From the NCBI GenBank assembly GCA_021234155.1, contig JAJEKV010000001.1, forward strand, positions 18,493,382 to 18,557,381: a DNA stretch of 64,000 bases, in the 5' to 3' direction. The translations under genes were made by a program, and so were the position numbers. Shown piece after piece: positions 21,990 to 31,370 of this stretch (position 1 is its first letter; each line of letters opens with the position of its first letter). Under the pieces are notes generated by a model that was given only the letters and a program-made list of their open reading frames with translations, did no database searches and had not been told where the DNA came from. The stretch is from Isoetes taiwanensis. Its lineage: Eukaryota; Streptophyta; Lycopodiopsida; Isoetales; Isoetaceae.

Positions 21990-24060
21990 CCACATAATAA
22001 CATTTGATTCCTTTTTCTTATCAAACAATTCCCTAGCATATTCTTGCTGCCCCTGTACTATATATACAGAACCTATAAGATTCCACGGAAATACACTCCT
22101 TCTATCAATAATCTCAAAGGCTACCCAAGCACAACATGGTATTCTACACTTATTGACCTCAACCTGATATGGGCAAACATTTTCTTTTCTTTTCTTTGCC
22201 TCGTAGTAGGAGCCATGGCTTGTCTGTGAATCAAACTCGCATGAACAACAAAAGCAACATCTTTACATTATGTTCTATTTCTGCGGTGTCACTAAAGAGT
22301 TATAAGAATAAGTAGCTACAGTAAAATTCCAGCATAAGCCATGCATTCCACCTATAACCAATGGTCTGCTTAGTTCCTGGGAATGAGTCATAGAAAATGC
22401 ATTCCAAACACACGCATACAGCCTGGAATATGTAGCTGAGATGTAAAAATTCAGTTGTATTAATTGCATATGAAAAATGCAAAACATAAAATTCAATGAA
22501 TTTCTTTACTGACATAAGTTGGGACTCTATCAGAAACGGAAAACAAATATAACAGGAATCTACAACCTAAGGGACTATAAAGTGCAGAACTTCAATCAAA
22601 GTACCTCTTCCCAAGGTGATAGATTGGTTGGAGCTTCCAAGAGTTTCCGCCATATAGTCAGCCCAGAGAAGTTTCTTTGAAGAAGGAACAACAAAATATT
22701 CTAGAACTAAAACAAGCATAAAAGATGAGATTCAAATACATTTTTACCACGCCACAGCAAGGAACATGACAGCCTTAGCTCTGGAGTTCAAATGTCTGTC
22801 CAAACGTTTCGCAACCAGGGCCTGCATATGGAAAAAGCAATCAATGAGATCGAATGTTGGAGCTTGCATTTTGCTCTTTAAATATAATACGGTAGATTGG
22901 GTTCCATGGGGCGGTATGCTCCACGAACACAGTAGATTGGGTAGAAACGTCCCCTTTAGGTCACGCGACCAAACAACTTGGGATAGAATGGTGTTGGAAG
23001 ATTGATGTGTTTTAGCGGTGATCTTCATTTGACAACATAACTTACATTTTTTTTTAATGTGGTTGGCATTCAGTCTCACTTTAACGTAAGCCTTATTGTC
23101 TCGAAAAACTACTCACCCTTCCTACAAAAGCTTTATATTCGAGCGCATAAAGCGTAATACCCTGCGCTTCAAAGCAACATAGTATCATTTCGAATCCAAC
23201 ACGTGGACCTAAATCCAAAAACTTGCAATCCAAAAACTTGCATTTCAGAAATCCATTTGCTTCGGCAAGTGTGTGTTCTCCTTCACCAACAATTTCTTCC
23301 ACTTCACGAATCCATGAACATGCACCAAAGTGAAATATGTTCCCATTTAACCGAAATAAGTACAAAGCATTGCAATCATTTTACATGTTACCAGAGTTGG
23401 AGAGCCACAAAGAAGGTGACTTGCATGATGTTGCCAACTCTCCACCTTACGGATAGCAATATCTAGAACCCTCTTCTCGGCTACCATTGGGGAAACAATA
23501 TACCCCGAAATAAAAAGTAAATGTAGCTCGTGATGGTTAGAAGCCACTCAATAAACTTAGAGATTGTCTAATTTCTATGTTTTTATCCTCAATAGTCATC
23601 TTTCAGTATCACATTTGGCATAAAATGACCATCAAACAAAAATTACATAAGCTGAATAATAAGCGCTTATTTCGACTTATGATGCACGGAGCAAATGGAT
23701 ATAGCATGACATTGAAATAAGTCTGCGGGGTTCTCGGCAGATCCCAATAGCTTGAGCATTGTTTTTAGCATAAATAACCTAGATAAGCTTATTTATACCT
23801 CAGACTGTAGATTCCGCAGCTGGTGGATATCCTCATCTCCAGCAGATAAAACCTTCTTTATTCGATCTGCCCAGTTCTGCAAGAAACAAAATCCAAGACA
23901 AGATGATTGTAAGTGCTGCAAGTCGAACTGCTATATTTGAAAGCCAAGATAGACAAGCTGGAGAAAACCTGAGTAAAGGACAAAACGTCCTTCAGCTTCT
24001 GAATTTCTGGCAATAGCTTTCCGATTAAACCCAAAATGCAAAGAAAGAAGTCCTAGCAAA
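21990..24060. other. Remainder of the nested element: unassigned captured sequence
   Basis: No catalytic motif of a P4-ATPase (such as DKTGTLT) is found here. Minus-strand stretches at 23093-23365 (with a duplicated KCKFLD/CKFLDL) and about 23800-23880 (NWADRIKKVLSAGDEDIHQL) look more protein-like than their surroundings and lie beside AG/GT dinucleotides. They may be exons captured from other genes, or the 5' part of the same gene too decayed to recognise. I name no product. Confidence 0.3.
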
Positions 24061-25079
24061 AATATTTACCTGTTTGAGGCTTCACCGACTCCTCTGCTTC
24101 AGCGACGCTCTTGCAATTTACCGTAAGTTTAAAGCATTCGGTTCTTCAGAGCATTCAGAGTAGGAGTAGGCCCTAACGTAGCATACGGACCTTCCCGCCC
24201 AACTCCCCCTTCTCGACCACCTACGAGGGAATGGTGGTCGACCGTATGAAGCAGCAGTCCGTATACGGACGTCTCAAGTTCAAAAAAACCCCTACCCAGT
24301 CACGCTCTTGGGTCATACGGGGTTTCAATGGTGAAACCCCCGGGTTGTTGATACAAAAAGAAGGTTTTTAGATATATTTTGTGGTACCCGGGATCAGTGC
24401 ATGATGTACGAGTGTTAAGAAATTCAGGGATAGCAAGGAGGATTCAAGAACGTCAAATCTTGCAAAGTCCTATCATGAGCATCGACCATAGAGAATTGAG
24501 ACCCTATTTCTTAGGAGACAAAGGCTACCATTGCTCCCCTTGGTTGATCACACCATATGAAGGGGATGTTCAACTTTTATCATATGCTGGTATTGATTAA
24601 TAGTTTATGTTTTTGTTTAAATTCAATTCATGTTCTAAATGCGATTTGTTTTGAAATGTAGAGAACATCTTCAACAAGAAGTTGGCACAGGGAAGGTTAT
24701 ATGTGGAGCAAGCGTTTGGACTATTAAAGTGCAAGTTCCAATGTCTCGATACGAAACTTAAGATGAAGCCGGCAACTCTTGCTCACGCATGTTGTATTCT
24801 CCATAATCTGCTTATTGATATTGGTGAGGCAGATATCGAGGAAGAGTTGGAGCAAGTAAGACAGTGGCGAATAAGACGAGGAGAAGAAGAAGAGATTGAG
24901 GAGAATGAGGCAGATGAAGCAGAAGAACCACGTGCGAACACTGATCCAGACCCATATGAATTGGGTGTGGAGATCCGCCGCACATTAACTGAATATATAT
25001 AGTCTTCACTTGATAATTGTCTCTTTTTGATAAGCTTTTGAATAACAAAATTGACTAGAATAACAAGTTTTGAATAATA

Positions 25080-25255
25080 ATGGTAGGCTTTGAATCCAAT
25101 GATAAGCTTTGAATAACAAGTTGATTATGTAGTGTTTTAATAAGATGGAATATATGATCATCAAGTGCATGATATCATGATGGTTATGAGTTCGTATGTT
25201 AATTTGTTAATGGCATAAGAAGAGGACAATTGTTTGAAGCACTTAATAGAAAACA
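25080..25255 (+). repeat. Partial duplicate of the transposase 5' region
   Basis: TAGTGTTTTAATAAGATGGAA...GATCATCAAGTGCATGATATCATGATGGTTATG...TCGTATGTTAATTTGTTAATGGCA copies the start of the transposase gene (about 19270-19385) and the AATGATAAGCTT leader before it. It lies just after the transposase stop codon and carries frame-breaking changes. It records an internal duplication within the transposon. Confidence 0.8.
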
Positions 25256-25262
25256 AAAATAA

Positions 25263-25430
25263 AACTTAACGGAGATATATGCGAAGGTATTGCCGTTAGC
25301 ATTAAGTTAAAAAAAAAAGATAACCTAATGGATGAATGTGCGAAGCCATTGCCGTTATCATTAAGTTAGACTCTAACTTAATAGGCACGTATGCGAAGAG
25401 ATTGCCGTTAGCCTTAAGTTAGCACTAACT
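25263..25430. repeat. Subterminal repeats of the Harbinger right end
   Basis: Three units of about 50-60 bp contain TGCGAAG, then ATTGCCGTTA, then TTAAGTTA (near 25280, 25340 and 25392). A further GTGCGAAC motif lies at about 25443 and 25570 before the terminus itself (GTGCGAAGG). Repeated copies of a terminal motif are typical binding sites for the element's own proteins. That function is inferred. Confidence 0.7.
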
Positions 25431-25600
25431 TAACTAAGGCAGGTGCGAACACATTTTTAGTTTATTGTTAAGTTAAAAAAAAAAATAACCTAACTTGTTC
25501 TAGTCTGAAAGGATTTAACTAGTTTCCGTTAGGTTAAAGTCTTAACGAAAACTTAACTTAGTCTTGGTGCGAACATAACAGTCTCTTATAAGTTTAACTG

Positions 25601-25654
25601 GCAGTTAAAAAAAATTAACTTATTCCTAACTTAACGGCGAGTGCGAAGGTACCC
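25601..25654. repeat. Right terminal inverted repeat of the Harbinger element
   Basis: The outer 24 bases are perfectly complementary to 8315-8338, and the inner 30 bases match 8339-8366 with mismatches. TTA follows at 25655. Confidence 0.9.
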
Positions 25655-25657
25655 TTA

Positions 25658-26456
25658 ATTTACTTGCCCTACTATCACTTGAGCTCACAAGTTTATCTAC
25701 CGGAAAATAGCCATCCACTAATATTTGTAAGTTTTTGAAATGTGTGCACTTGAAACAAATTTATGATTAGATTTATTTGCATTTATTAGACTACGGTAAA
25801 TTCTAAATGGCTGTCGTACCCATAAAGTACCCACTTTATATTGATGCACCCTTTTTTTACTGCGCTTACAGCAGCTGATTTATTTTGCAATTCAAAGTTT
25901 TAATCGGAGGAGGTGAGCCAATGTTTTTCTAGGTAATGCCATTTGTTCCATAATCTAAATGCCATGTTTTTCTTGAATGGATTTCTAGATATAATTGGAT
26001 GTCGTTGTTCCTTTATTGGATGCCTGTTGTTGTTGCAGGATATATACTTATTAATATATGCTATGTATTTTCTTTAGGTAAATCCAATAGCACCTTGAAA
26101 AAAGATGTCAAGTTTTGGAGCTCAAAAGGACAAGAACCAAACATCTATTCTAGAAATGGCTGTATTCCAACATGAGGTTGAAGTTACGCAGGACCATTTG
26201 TAGGTGCTGCAACTGTTTTGCTATTGAATATAAACATGTTTCTATTTCTTGGGTATGTATACTTTATTTACATTGAATATGTATTATAATGTGTGGTTTT
26301 GATTTTAAGTATCAAATTTATTTATTTGCTTGATGGTTTATAATTTATAAGAAACCGTAGGCAAGATCTTAAATTATAGGAAATTAGCTTATTGGTTTTA
26401 AAATTAAAGGAAATTGAAGGCAGGAATTAGGAATTAACAGCTTGCCCTATAAAGTA
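25658..26456. other. Host flank with another exon-like repeat copy
   Basis: GGCTGTCGTACCCATAAAGT (about 25810) resembles the left flank of the Harbinger element (GACGGTTGTACCCATAAAGT, about 8284), and 25875-25912 is a shortened copy of the 52-nt exon-like unit. The same host repeat array thus continues on both sides of the transposon. Nothing else is recognisable. Confidence 0.45.
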
Positions 26457-26850
26457 GGTTTGGGATAGTCTTACCCTGGTTTGGGGGATCCCGGAGGGAA
26501 ATGGGATCCCCGCCTCCGGGATCCCCACGCGAGATCCCCTCCTCCGGGATCCCACAGTTAACTGCGCAGTTAACGCCTTACTGCGCAGTTTTTGCTGATT
26601 TTTTTGCCGGATTGGAGCGAGGCCAGTGCAGCGGCGCTCGCCCTGCTTCCTCCTCCGCATCTACCTGATCCCCTTGCCCTCCCGATTCCAACCAGCTACG
26701 AACTGATCCCATGCGATTCGGTGCCGGATCGAGGGAGAAAATCCCACAACAAATTTGCCCCAAAAATCCTCCGGGATCACACCTCTTGGGGATCCCGTCC
26801 TCCGGTATCACCCCTCCGGGATCCCGAAACCAGGGTAAGGATATCCCGCG
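26457..26850. mobile_element. GC-rich 394-bp MITE with 11-bp target duplication
   Basis: CCTATAAAGTA flanks it at 26446-26456 and 26851-26861. The ends carry an inverted repeat: GGGATAGTCTTACCCTGGTT at the left against GGGATATCCTTACCCTGGTT in the reverse complement of the right, followed on both sides by GGGATCCCGGAGGG. Inside, CTCCGGGATCCC-type words recur about eight times in both orientations, making a local G+C island in AT-rich DNA. The duplication length (9-11 bp) suits a Mutator-like element. It encodes nothing credible. Confidence 0.7.
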
Positions 26851-26861
26851 CCTATAAAGTA

Positions 26862-27397
26862 CAGGAAATTTTCCTTTAGATAGTCTAAAAATTTCCCAGG
26901 ATAGAGACGCGTTATCTTCTATCTCCTAACATTTAATGGTGGAGCGGCCATTTAATGGGGCAGCCACTGCATTTCCGCCAGGCTGCAGATTTGGCCGGTG
27001 ACTTCCGCCTCATCAACACAATCACTCCTTGATTCTTCGTCATGGAGTGTAAATTTCATGCCTGGGCTGAAGAAATCCTTGATCTCCCTCACCAAATCGA
27101 CGGAATACCAGGGCTCGAAATTAGAATTTGCCCTAACCATTAAAAATGCCTGCTTACATTTAAGGCTGCCGGAAATACATGAAATTATAGTGTATTTTCC
27201 CAGAAATCCTTAGAAACTTCTCCAAAAATAGCCTGAAAAAATGCCGGGAATATTTTTTGGCTATCGGATTTTTTTTGGAATGACCGGATTTTTAAGGGTG
27301 GAACCCCCCCAATTTCGAACCCTGCGGAATACTCAAAAGAGAAAACAAGATTCTTTTCCACAATCATTGTCTTGTTTTTAAATCCGTTGTAGATGCT
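26862..27397. other. Region upstream of the tandem kinase gene
   Basis: No plus-strand gene. A minus-strand frame at 26952-27140 (WYSVDLVREIKDFFSPGMKF) has protein-like composition and could be an old exon, family unknown. The kinase promoter and leader should lie here, but I see no decisive TATA motif. Confidence 0.3.
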
Positions 27398-29545
27398 GTG
27401 GTAGGATGGATGGATCAGTTTAGAGATCAGTTTATATGCTGTGGTGGTTTTAAATGGCGTGTATCCTGTGGTGCACAATATCTTGAATCTGGAGAAGTAA
27501 CACAGTCAAAGTCGGCCATGGCAGTGGGATCGGAGTTGCTTCGTGTTTTGAAGAGGGGATTGCATCTACTTCGTCAATGTGCAGAAGAAGACTTTCTTTT
27601 TATGATCTTTGGCAGTACTGGTGAGTTCTTTGAGATTATTGATGATGTAAAAAAGTATTGTAAAATGATGAATAAGTTAATAGTGAGGCAAGGTGAACCA
27701 GACTTAGATTTTAGCGAGTTCCAGGATAGCCTTTCATCCTGTTATGAAAAAGACAAGATTGTCCTCAGAGAGTGTCTAGAGCATCGTGGGCTTTCTTTTC
27801 TTCAAATGTTGGAGGAAGCACAGAGGCGGAGTATCGCAAAAAGTGATATATCATCACCAATGCGAGAAATGGGGAAGGGCACTTTTGGAAGCGTCAGGAA
27901 AGTACTTTGGCGCGGCGTTCCAGTGGCCATCAAAGAGTATGAATTTGTTGACCATTTTGAGGAAGAATATAACGTATTAACGGAGTTGGAGGCCAGAAAT
28001 TGCTTACACATAGTACAGATATATGGCCATTCAGAAGTTAAAGAGGGCAAGAAAGCTATTGTTATGGAGCTCATGCAGATGGATTTAAAAAGGCTTATAG
28101 AGAAGAAGATAGAAAAGAATCCAGTCACACCATTTTCCCTATGGGAGTCAACTGATATCATGCTCCAGATTGCTATGGGAATCATGCATTTACATAAACA
28201 CGATGTTATTCACCGGGATATAAAACCTGCTAATATCCTAGTGAAGACTAGAAAAGATGGAAGTTTCATAGTCAAAATTGCCGATCTTGGGGGTTCTAAA
28301 ACACATTTTTGCAGTGGCACGCACTCAAATTTGAAGGGTACACGAGGGTACATGGCCCCTGAGATGATGCGTGAAGATTCAGAATACACAAGAAAGGTGG
28401 ATGTTTTTAGTTTTGGTATGGTTTGTGCAGAGATCCTTGCAGGAAGTATGTCTGTTAATCTACTTAAATCCCTTATCCGTTCCTTACCAGGGAACATCTC
28501 TAAACCTCTGAACATGATCACAGATCATTGTCTAGAAGAAGACGCTAGGAAGCGCCCTAGTTTTGAAGAAATTTATGACCGTTTGTGGGAACTCAAGGAA
28601 GTGATCTTAACCAAAGGATCTCCCATTCAAAGGCTTATTGATAAGACAGTGAAGCCAGAAATAAGGAAAAGACTAATGGAAGGAATGAGAGAGCGACAGC
28701 TTGTTGCTAAAAACTTTATTCCAAAAAGTGATATATCATACAAAGAAATAATAGGAAAAGGCAATACCGGAGTTGTGTGGAAAGCATTTTGGGGACTAAA
28801 ACCAGTAGCTATCAAAGAGTTTTTTTACAATCGCGACTTCGAATATGAGTATAGAGTATGTAGAAAGATGAGCGCTGCAGATTCCTCCCACTTTCTACAG
28901 GTACATGGCCATTTAATACATGTTTATGATTCCGATGATGATGACAAAAAAGCTCTTGTGTTAGAGCTTATGGACATGAATTTGAGACAGCTTATATCGA
29001 ATCAGAAAGATACCAATCGAGCTAGTCCACCTTTTTTAAGCCAGTCAATTGATATCATGTTCCAGATTGCAAAGGGACTGAGGAGTTTACATGAAATCTG
29101 GGGGCCTCACAAGGATATAAGGCCCACTCATATCCTAATAAAAACTAACGACGATGGAAGTCATTGTGCCAAATTTGGTTCTTTTAGTGTTGACCCTCAT
29201 GAAGAAGATATGCGTCAGTTCTGGAAGGACAGGTTGGTGAAGGAAGACGCCATGTATTGCTCCCCGGAGGAGAGGGAGAAAAGATTAAGCGTTTACTCAA
29301 AACTAGTGGACGTGTACAGATTTGGCATCCTCTGCAGTGAAATCCTTGATGGAATACCATCCCGAAATCCCAAATATCCTTCAACGTTCATACCTGAGGC
29401 TCTTCGCACGATCATAGGTCAATGCCTCGAAGAAGAAGTGGAAAGACGTCCTAGCATTAAAGTAATTTGTGACTGTTTAGAAAGTCTCAACGGAAGTACA
29501 ATGATTAAAAAAATGGACAAAGAAGTATTCCAAGTTCAAACTTAG
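27398..29545 (+). CDS. Tandem protein kinase: active-type kinase domain plus pseudokinase domain
   Basis: This is an intronless 715-codon gene. Residues about 44-140 are helical and resemble the N-terminal region (DUF1221-like) of certain plant TKL-type kinases. Kinase domain 1 (about 152-400) has everything needed for catalysis: GKGTFGSV loop (159-166), Lys179 in VAIKE, HRDIKPAN (272-279), Asp296 in DLG, APE (320-322), Asp335 and Arg386. Domain 2 (about 445-695) keeps GKGNTGVV, Lys473 and an HKD (571-573), but DFG is replaced by SFS (595-597) and the catalytic-loop Asn by His578, so metal binding should fail. It is probably a cytosolic signalling protein whose second domain regulates or recruits. 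The start may be Met41 (27518), where family-like sequence begins; the first 40 residues look unlike the rest. Substrate and pathway are unknown. Confidence 0.9.
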   Translation: MVGWMDQFRDQFICCGGFKWRVSCGAQYLESGEVTQSKSAMAVGSELLRVLKRGLHLLRQCAEEDFLFMIFGSTGEFFEIIDDVKKYCKMMNKLIVRQGEPDLDFSEFQDSLSSCYEKDKIVLRECLEHRGLSFLQMLEEAQRRSIAKSDISSPMREMGKGTFGSVRKVLWRGVPVAIKEYEFVDHFEEEYNVLTELEARNCLHIVQIYGHSEVKEGKKAIVMELMQMDLKRLIEKKIEKNPVTPFSLWESTDIMLQIAMGIMHLHKHDVIHRDIKPANILVKTRKDGSFIVKIADLGGSKTHFCSGTHSNLKGTRGYMAPEMMREDSEYTRKVDVFSFGMVCAEILAGSMSVNLLKSLIRSLPGNISKPLNMITDHCLEEDARKRPSFEEIYDRLWELKEVILTKGSPIQRLIDKTVKPEIRKRLMEGMRERQLVAKNFIPKSDISYKEIIGKGNTGVVWKAFWGLKPVAIKEFFYNRDFEYEYRVCRKMSAADSSHFLQVHGHLIHVYDSDDDDKKALVLELMDMNLRQLISNQKDTNRASPPFLSQSIDIMFQIAKGLRSLHEIWGPHKDIRPTHILIKTNDDGSHCAKFGSFSVDPHEEDMRQFWKDRLVKEDAMYCSPEEREKRLSVYSKLVDVYRFGILCSEILDGIPSRNPKYPSTFIPEALRTIIGQCLEEEVERRPSIKVICDCLESLNGSTMIKKMDKEVFQVQT

Positions 29546-29879
29546 TAGACGAAATTATGTACAACTAACTCAATGTGCTCTATGTGTTCTATTCTATTCT
29601 AAAATTGAATTAAAGGGACGGTTACGTCCTTTGTTAATTGCTTTTGTCCATTGTTATTGTTATATAATCTACGTCTTTATGTCATTTTTTCCCGGCTCAA
29701 TATTGCTCAATAAGGGTCCTCATTGTTGGATGCCCACATTTGTAACACATTAAGTCATCCTCTAATTCAATCCAAAAAGTATAAGCATAGATGGGAGATG
29801 CAAACATAATAGAATAGAATAGATTTTTAATGTCTATGAAAACCAAGTGGTCATAGAATGAATCAGAATAAGGAACTGA

Positions 29880-30165
29880 TTTATACAAGCCTAAATGCGG
29901 GATACTGTCAAAGAGTATTTTTACAATTCCAACTTCCAAAATGTGTTTGCAAAATATAGGAAGTGGAAGGTGGCAGAATCCTTCCACATTGTACAATTCC
30001 TTGGCCACTCAAAACTTAAAAGCAGAGATTTCTGCAAAAAAGCTTATGTGTTGGAGCTTATGCATATGGATTTGAAACAAGCAAGTCCATCAAAAATAAC
30101 GGATATTGTTATCATCTATTCGCTGGGAGGGATGTAAATCTTCAAAGAGAGGAGCAAGTCGAAAA
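29880..30165 (+). pseudogene. Third kinase copy, truncated
   Basis: Downstream of the tandem kinase, VKEYFYNSNFQNVFAKY...FHIVQFLGHSKLKSRDF...KKAYVLELMHMDLKQ aligns in order with the kinase-2 segment VAIKEFFYNRDFEYEY...FLQVHGHL...KKALVLELMDMNLRQL. It starts after the glycine loop and stops before the catalytic loop, the remainder being lost or replaced. It shows that the locus arose by local kinase duplication. It keeps the Lys-Glu of the ATP-binding strand but cannot fold as a kinase. Confidence 0.8.
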
Positions 30166-30398
30166 AAGATTCTCTGGATTTGTTGCATCGTAAGTCTTTT
30201 TCTGTGTAACTAGAGGCTTGATTCAGATGCTATCTAATCTTATATTTTGTTGACATTCCGTCAATGTACAGAAATGTTTGTTTTTTGTTCATAAACATGA
30301 TTGTAGCTTATTTATTATTTGCAAATCCATGAATGAATATGGTCATATAATGCTAAAGTGGGAAGCTTGTGTGTGTTGGAATTTTCTAGTGGCCTGTG

Positions 30399-30690
30399 TA
30401 TGTTGATGCCCATATTTAGAGTCCAGGATGTGGTACTTTTTGTGGAATTTTTGGCCAAAAAAGTCGTATTTTCGGCCAAAAAGAGTGGTATTTCCGACCA
30501 AAAAAATCGTATTTCTGGCCAAAAAGTGGTATTTCTAGCCAAAAACCAAGCATGAAACTGCCAGTGGAGCTAAGATCTTTGGTAGGATCGGTCCTGCAGC
30601 TCCGTGGGCGGCTTGAACTGCTTCAAAAGCCCTTCTAATTTCTTTGCCAACCAATTTAATGCTGATTTGATAAAGAGAGGAAGCGATTTG
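30399..30690. mobile_element. Diverged relative of the 52.6-kb MULE-type MITE
   Basis: GATGCCCATATTTAGAGTCC at about 30399 corresponds to GGGCGCCCGTAAATCGAGTCC-like sequence at 52615. The inner run of GTATTTCTGGCCAAAAA repeats, AAACTGCC...AAGATCTTTGGT, GGCTTG...TGCTTCAAA and AGAGGAAGCGATTTGAGCT follows in the same order as 52690-52905. The right terminus is not visible, so this copy is truncated or decayed. Confidence 0.7.
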
Positions 30691-30699
30691 AGCTTAGAA

Positions 30700-31370
30700 G
30701 CCTTATTGTTGAAGCCTTATTGTTGAAGCCTGTCGATGTAGAAGCCTTATTGTTGAAGAAGCCTTGTTTGTAGCAACAACATCTTATGCTCAGCTTTGAT
30801 ATTCGACCTCGAAATCCTTTGCTTATCCTCAACTTTAAGATTTAAGATTTGGGGTCTACATAAACATCTCTTGAAATGGTATTTCTTTCAAGAACATAGC
30901 AAAATAAAATCTGTAACAATCTCGAAACTACTGGAGGATCTATGGATAGAATATAGTAGTCTTTGGATCCACATAAATGGACAAACTGTAGTTATACAAA
31001 TGGATTTAGGTCGTGTATACAGGGCACTGTCGGGTTGGCCTACTGTGTTGGACACTTGGGATGTCAAAACTCTTGTTGCGATGATGTGTTGGGGACGATG
31101 CCTCTCCTTCTTTTTCTTTGTCCATCTTTTTTCTGCATTGCTTCAGCAATCTCGAAGCCTTCAAATGCAACTCACCCAATTTATAGGTTGTCCACCTGTA
31201 AATTTTCAAAAATACGGGGAGAGTCCTTGGCAAGGGAAGCAAGCAAGTTTCGGTCCTTATTCTGCTTGGATTCTTTTGCCAATATTAATATAAAGTAAAG
31301 TGGAGCTCTTCAAAGTGAGCACACCTGAAACCATGTTACTTTCAAATTGGCATGCCTATGCACTTACAGA
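30700..31370. other. Spacer, no gene recognised
   Basis: Starts with three short repeats of GAAGCCTTATTGTTGAA (about 30700-30760). A plus-strand frame at 30796-31293 is open for 165 codons, but its composition and lack of motifs do not support a protein. Confidence 0.35.

Larger units (their letters stand above)
20066..24344. mobile_element. 4.28-kb nested element carrying host gene fragments (Pack-type), 8-bp TSD
   Basis: It begins CCCGGGGGTCTCACC and ends GGTGAAACCCCCGGG (one mismatch in 15). TTGTTGAT flanks it exactly (20058-20065 and 24345-24352) and restores the Harbinger exon when one copy is removed. Subterminal words (GGGGTATA/ATACC, GTATACG, AAAACCCC(T/C)) match the 239-bp MITE at 6968-7206. 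The element has no transposase of its own. Instead it carries, on the minus strand, several exons and introns of a P4-ATPase plus other unassigned sequence (22.2-24.3 kb). That makes it a non-autonomous gene-capturing transposon like Pack-MULEs, but with 8-bp duplications. Confidence 0.88.
19288..25002 (+). pseudogene. PIF/Harbinger DDE transposase (HARBI1-like), interrupted
   Basis: Exon pieces are 19288-19861, 19953-20065 | 24353-24589, and 24662-25002; the bar marks a 4.3-kb nested insertion. The introns (91 and 72 bp) have GT-AG ends and matching phases. The N-terminal part holds the helical DNA-binding region (FRMKKSTFMFLCNSL...). The catalytic triad is visible: Asp in GAIDCTHF (about residue 196, 19964), Asp in PGSVHDVRVLRNS (24403) and Glu in YVEQAFGLLKCKF (24706). 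The C-terminus is an acidic tail rich in Glu. Joining the pieces after removing one copy of the 8-bp duplication gives 1,265 nt, not a multiple of three. The frame slips by one base near 24380-24384, between DIFC and YPGSVHD. So two independent lesions disable it, although all catalytic residues survive. In function it would cut and rejoin the element ends. Confidence 0.9.
8315..25654 (+). mobile_element. 17.3-kb PIF/Harbinger DNA transposon with nested insertions
   Basis: The left terminus (8315-8338) is the exact reverse complement of the right one (25631-25654), beginning GGGTACCTTCGCACTCGCCG. With mismatches the match extends to 8366 and 25601. TTA lies outside both ends (8312-8314 and 25655-25657), the PIF/Harbinger target duplication. 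Inside are the two genes typical of the superfamily, both on the plus strand: a Myb/SANT-like DNA-binding protein and a DDE transposase. Most PIF elements are a few kb long; this one is enlarged by a 6.8-kb first intron and by a 4.3-kb element inside the transposase gene. As the transposase is broken, the copy cannot now move by itself, though its intact ends could be mobilised in trans. Confidence 0.92.

Noticed and set aside
30796-31293. A 165-codon plus-strand frame
   Set aside because: No recognisable motif, and another overlapping frame is open over the same stretch.
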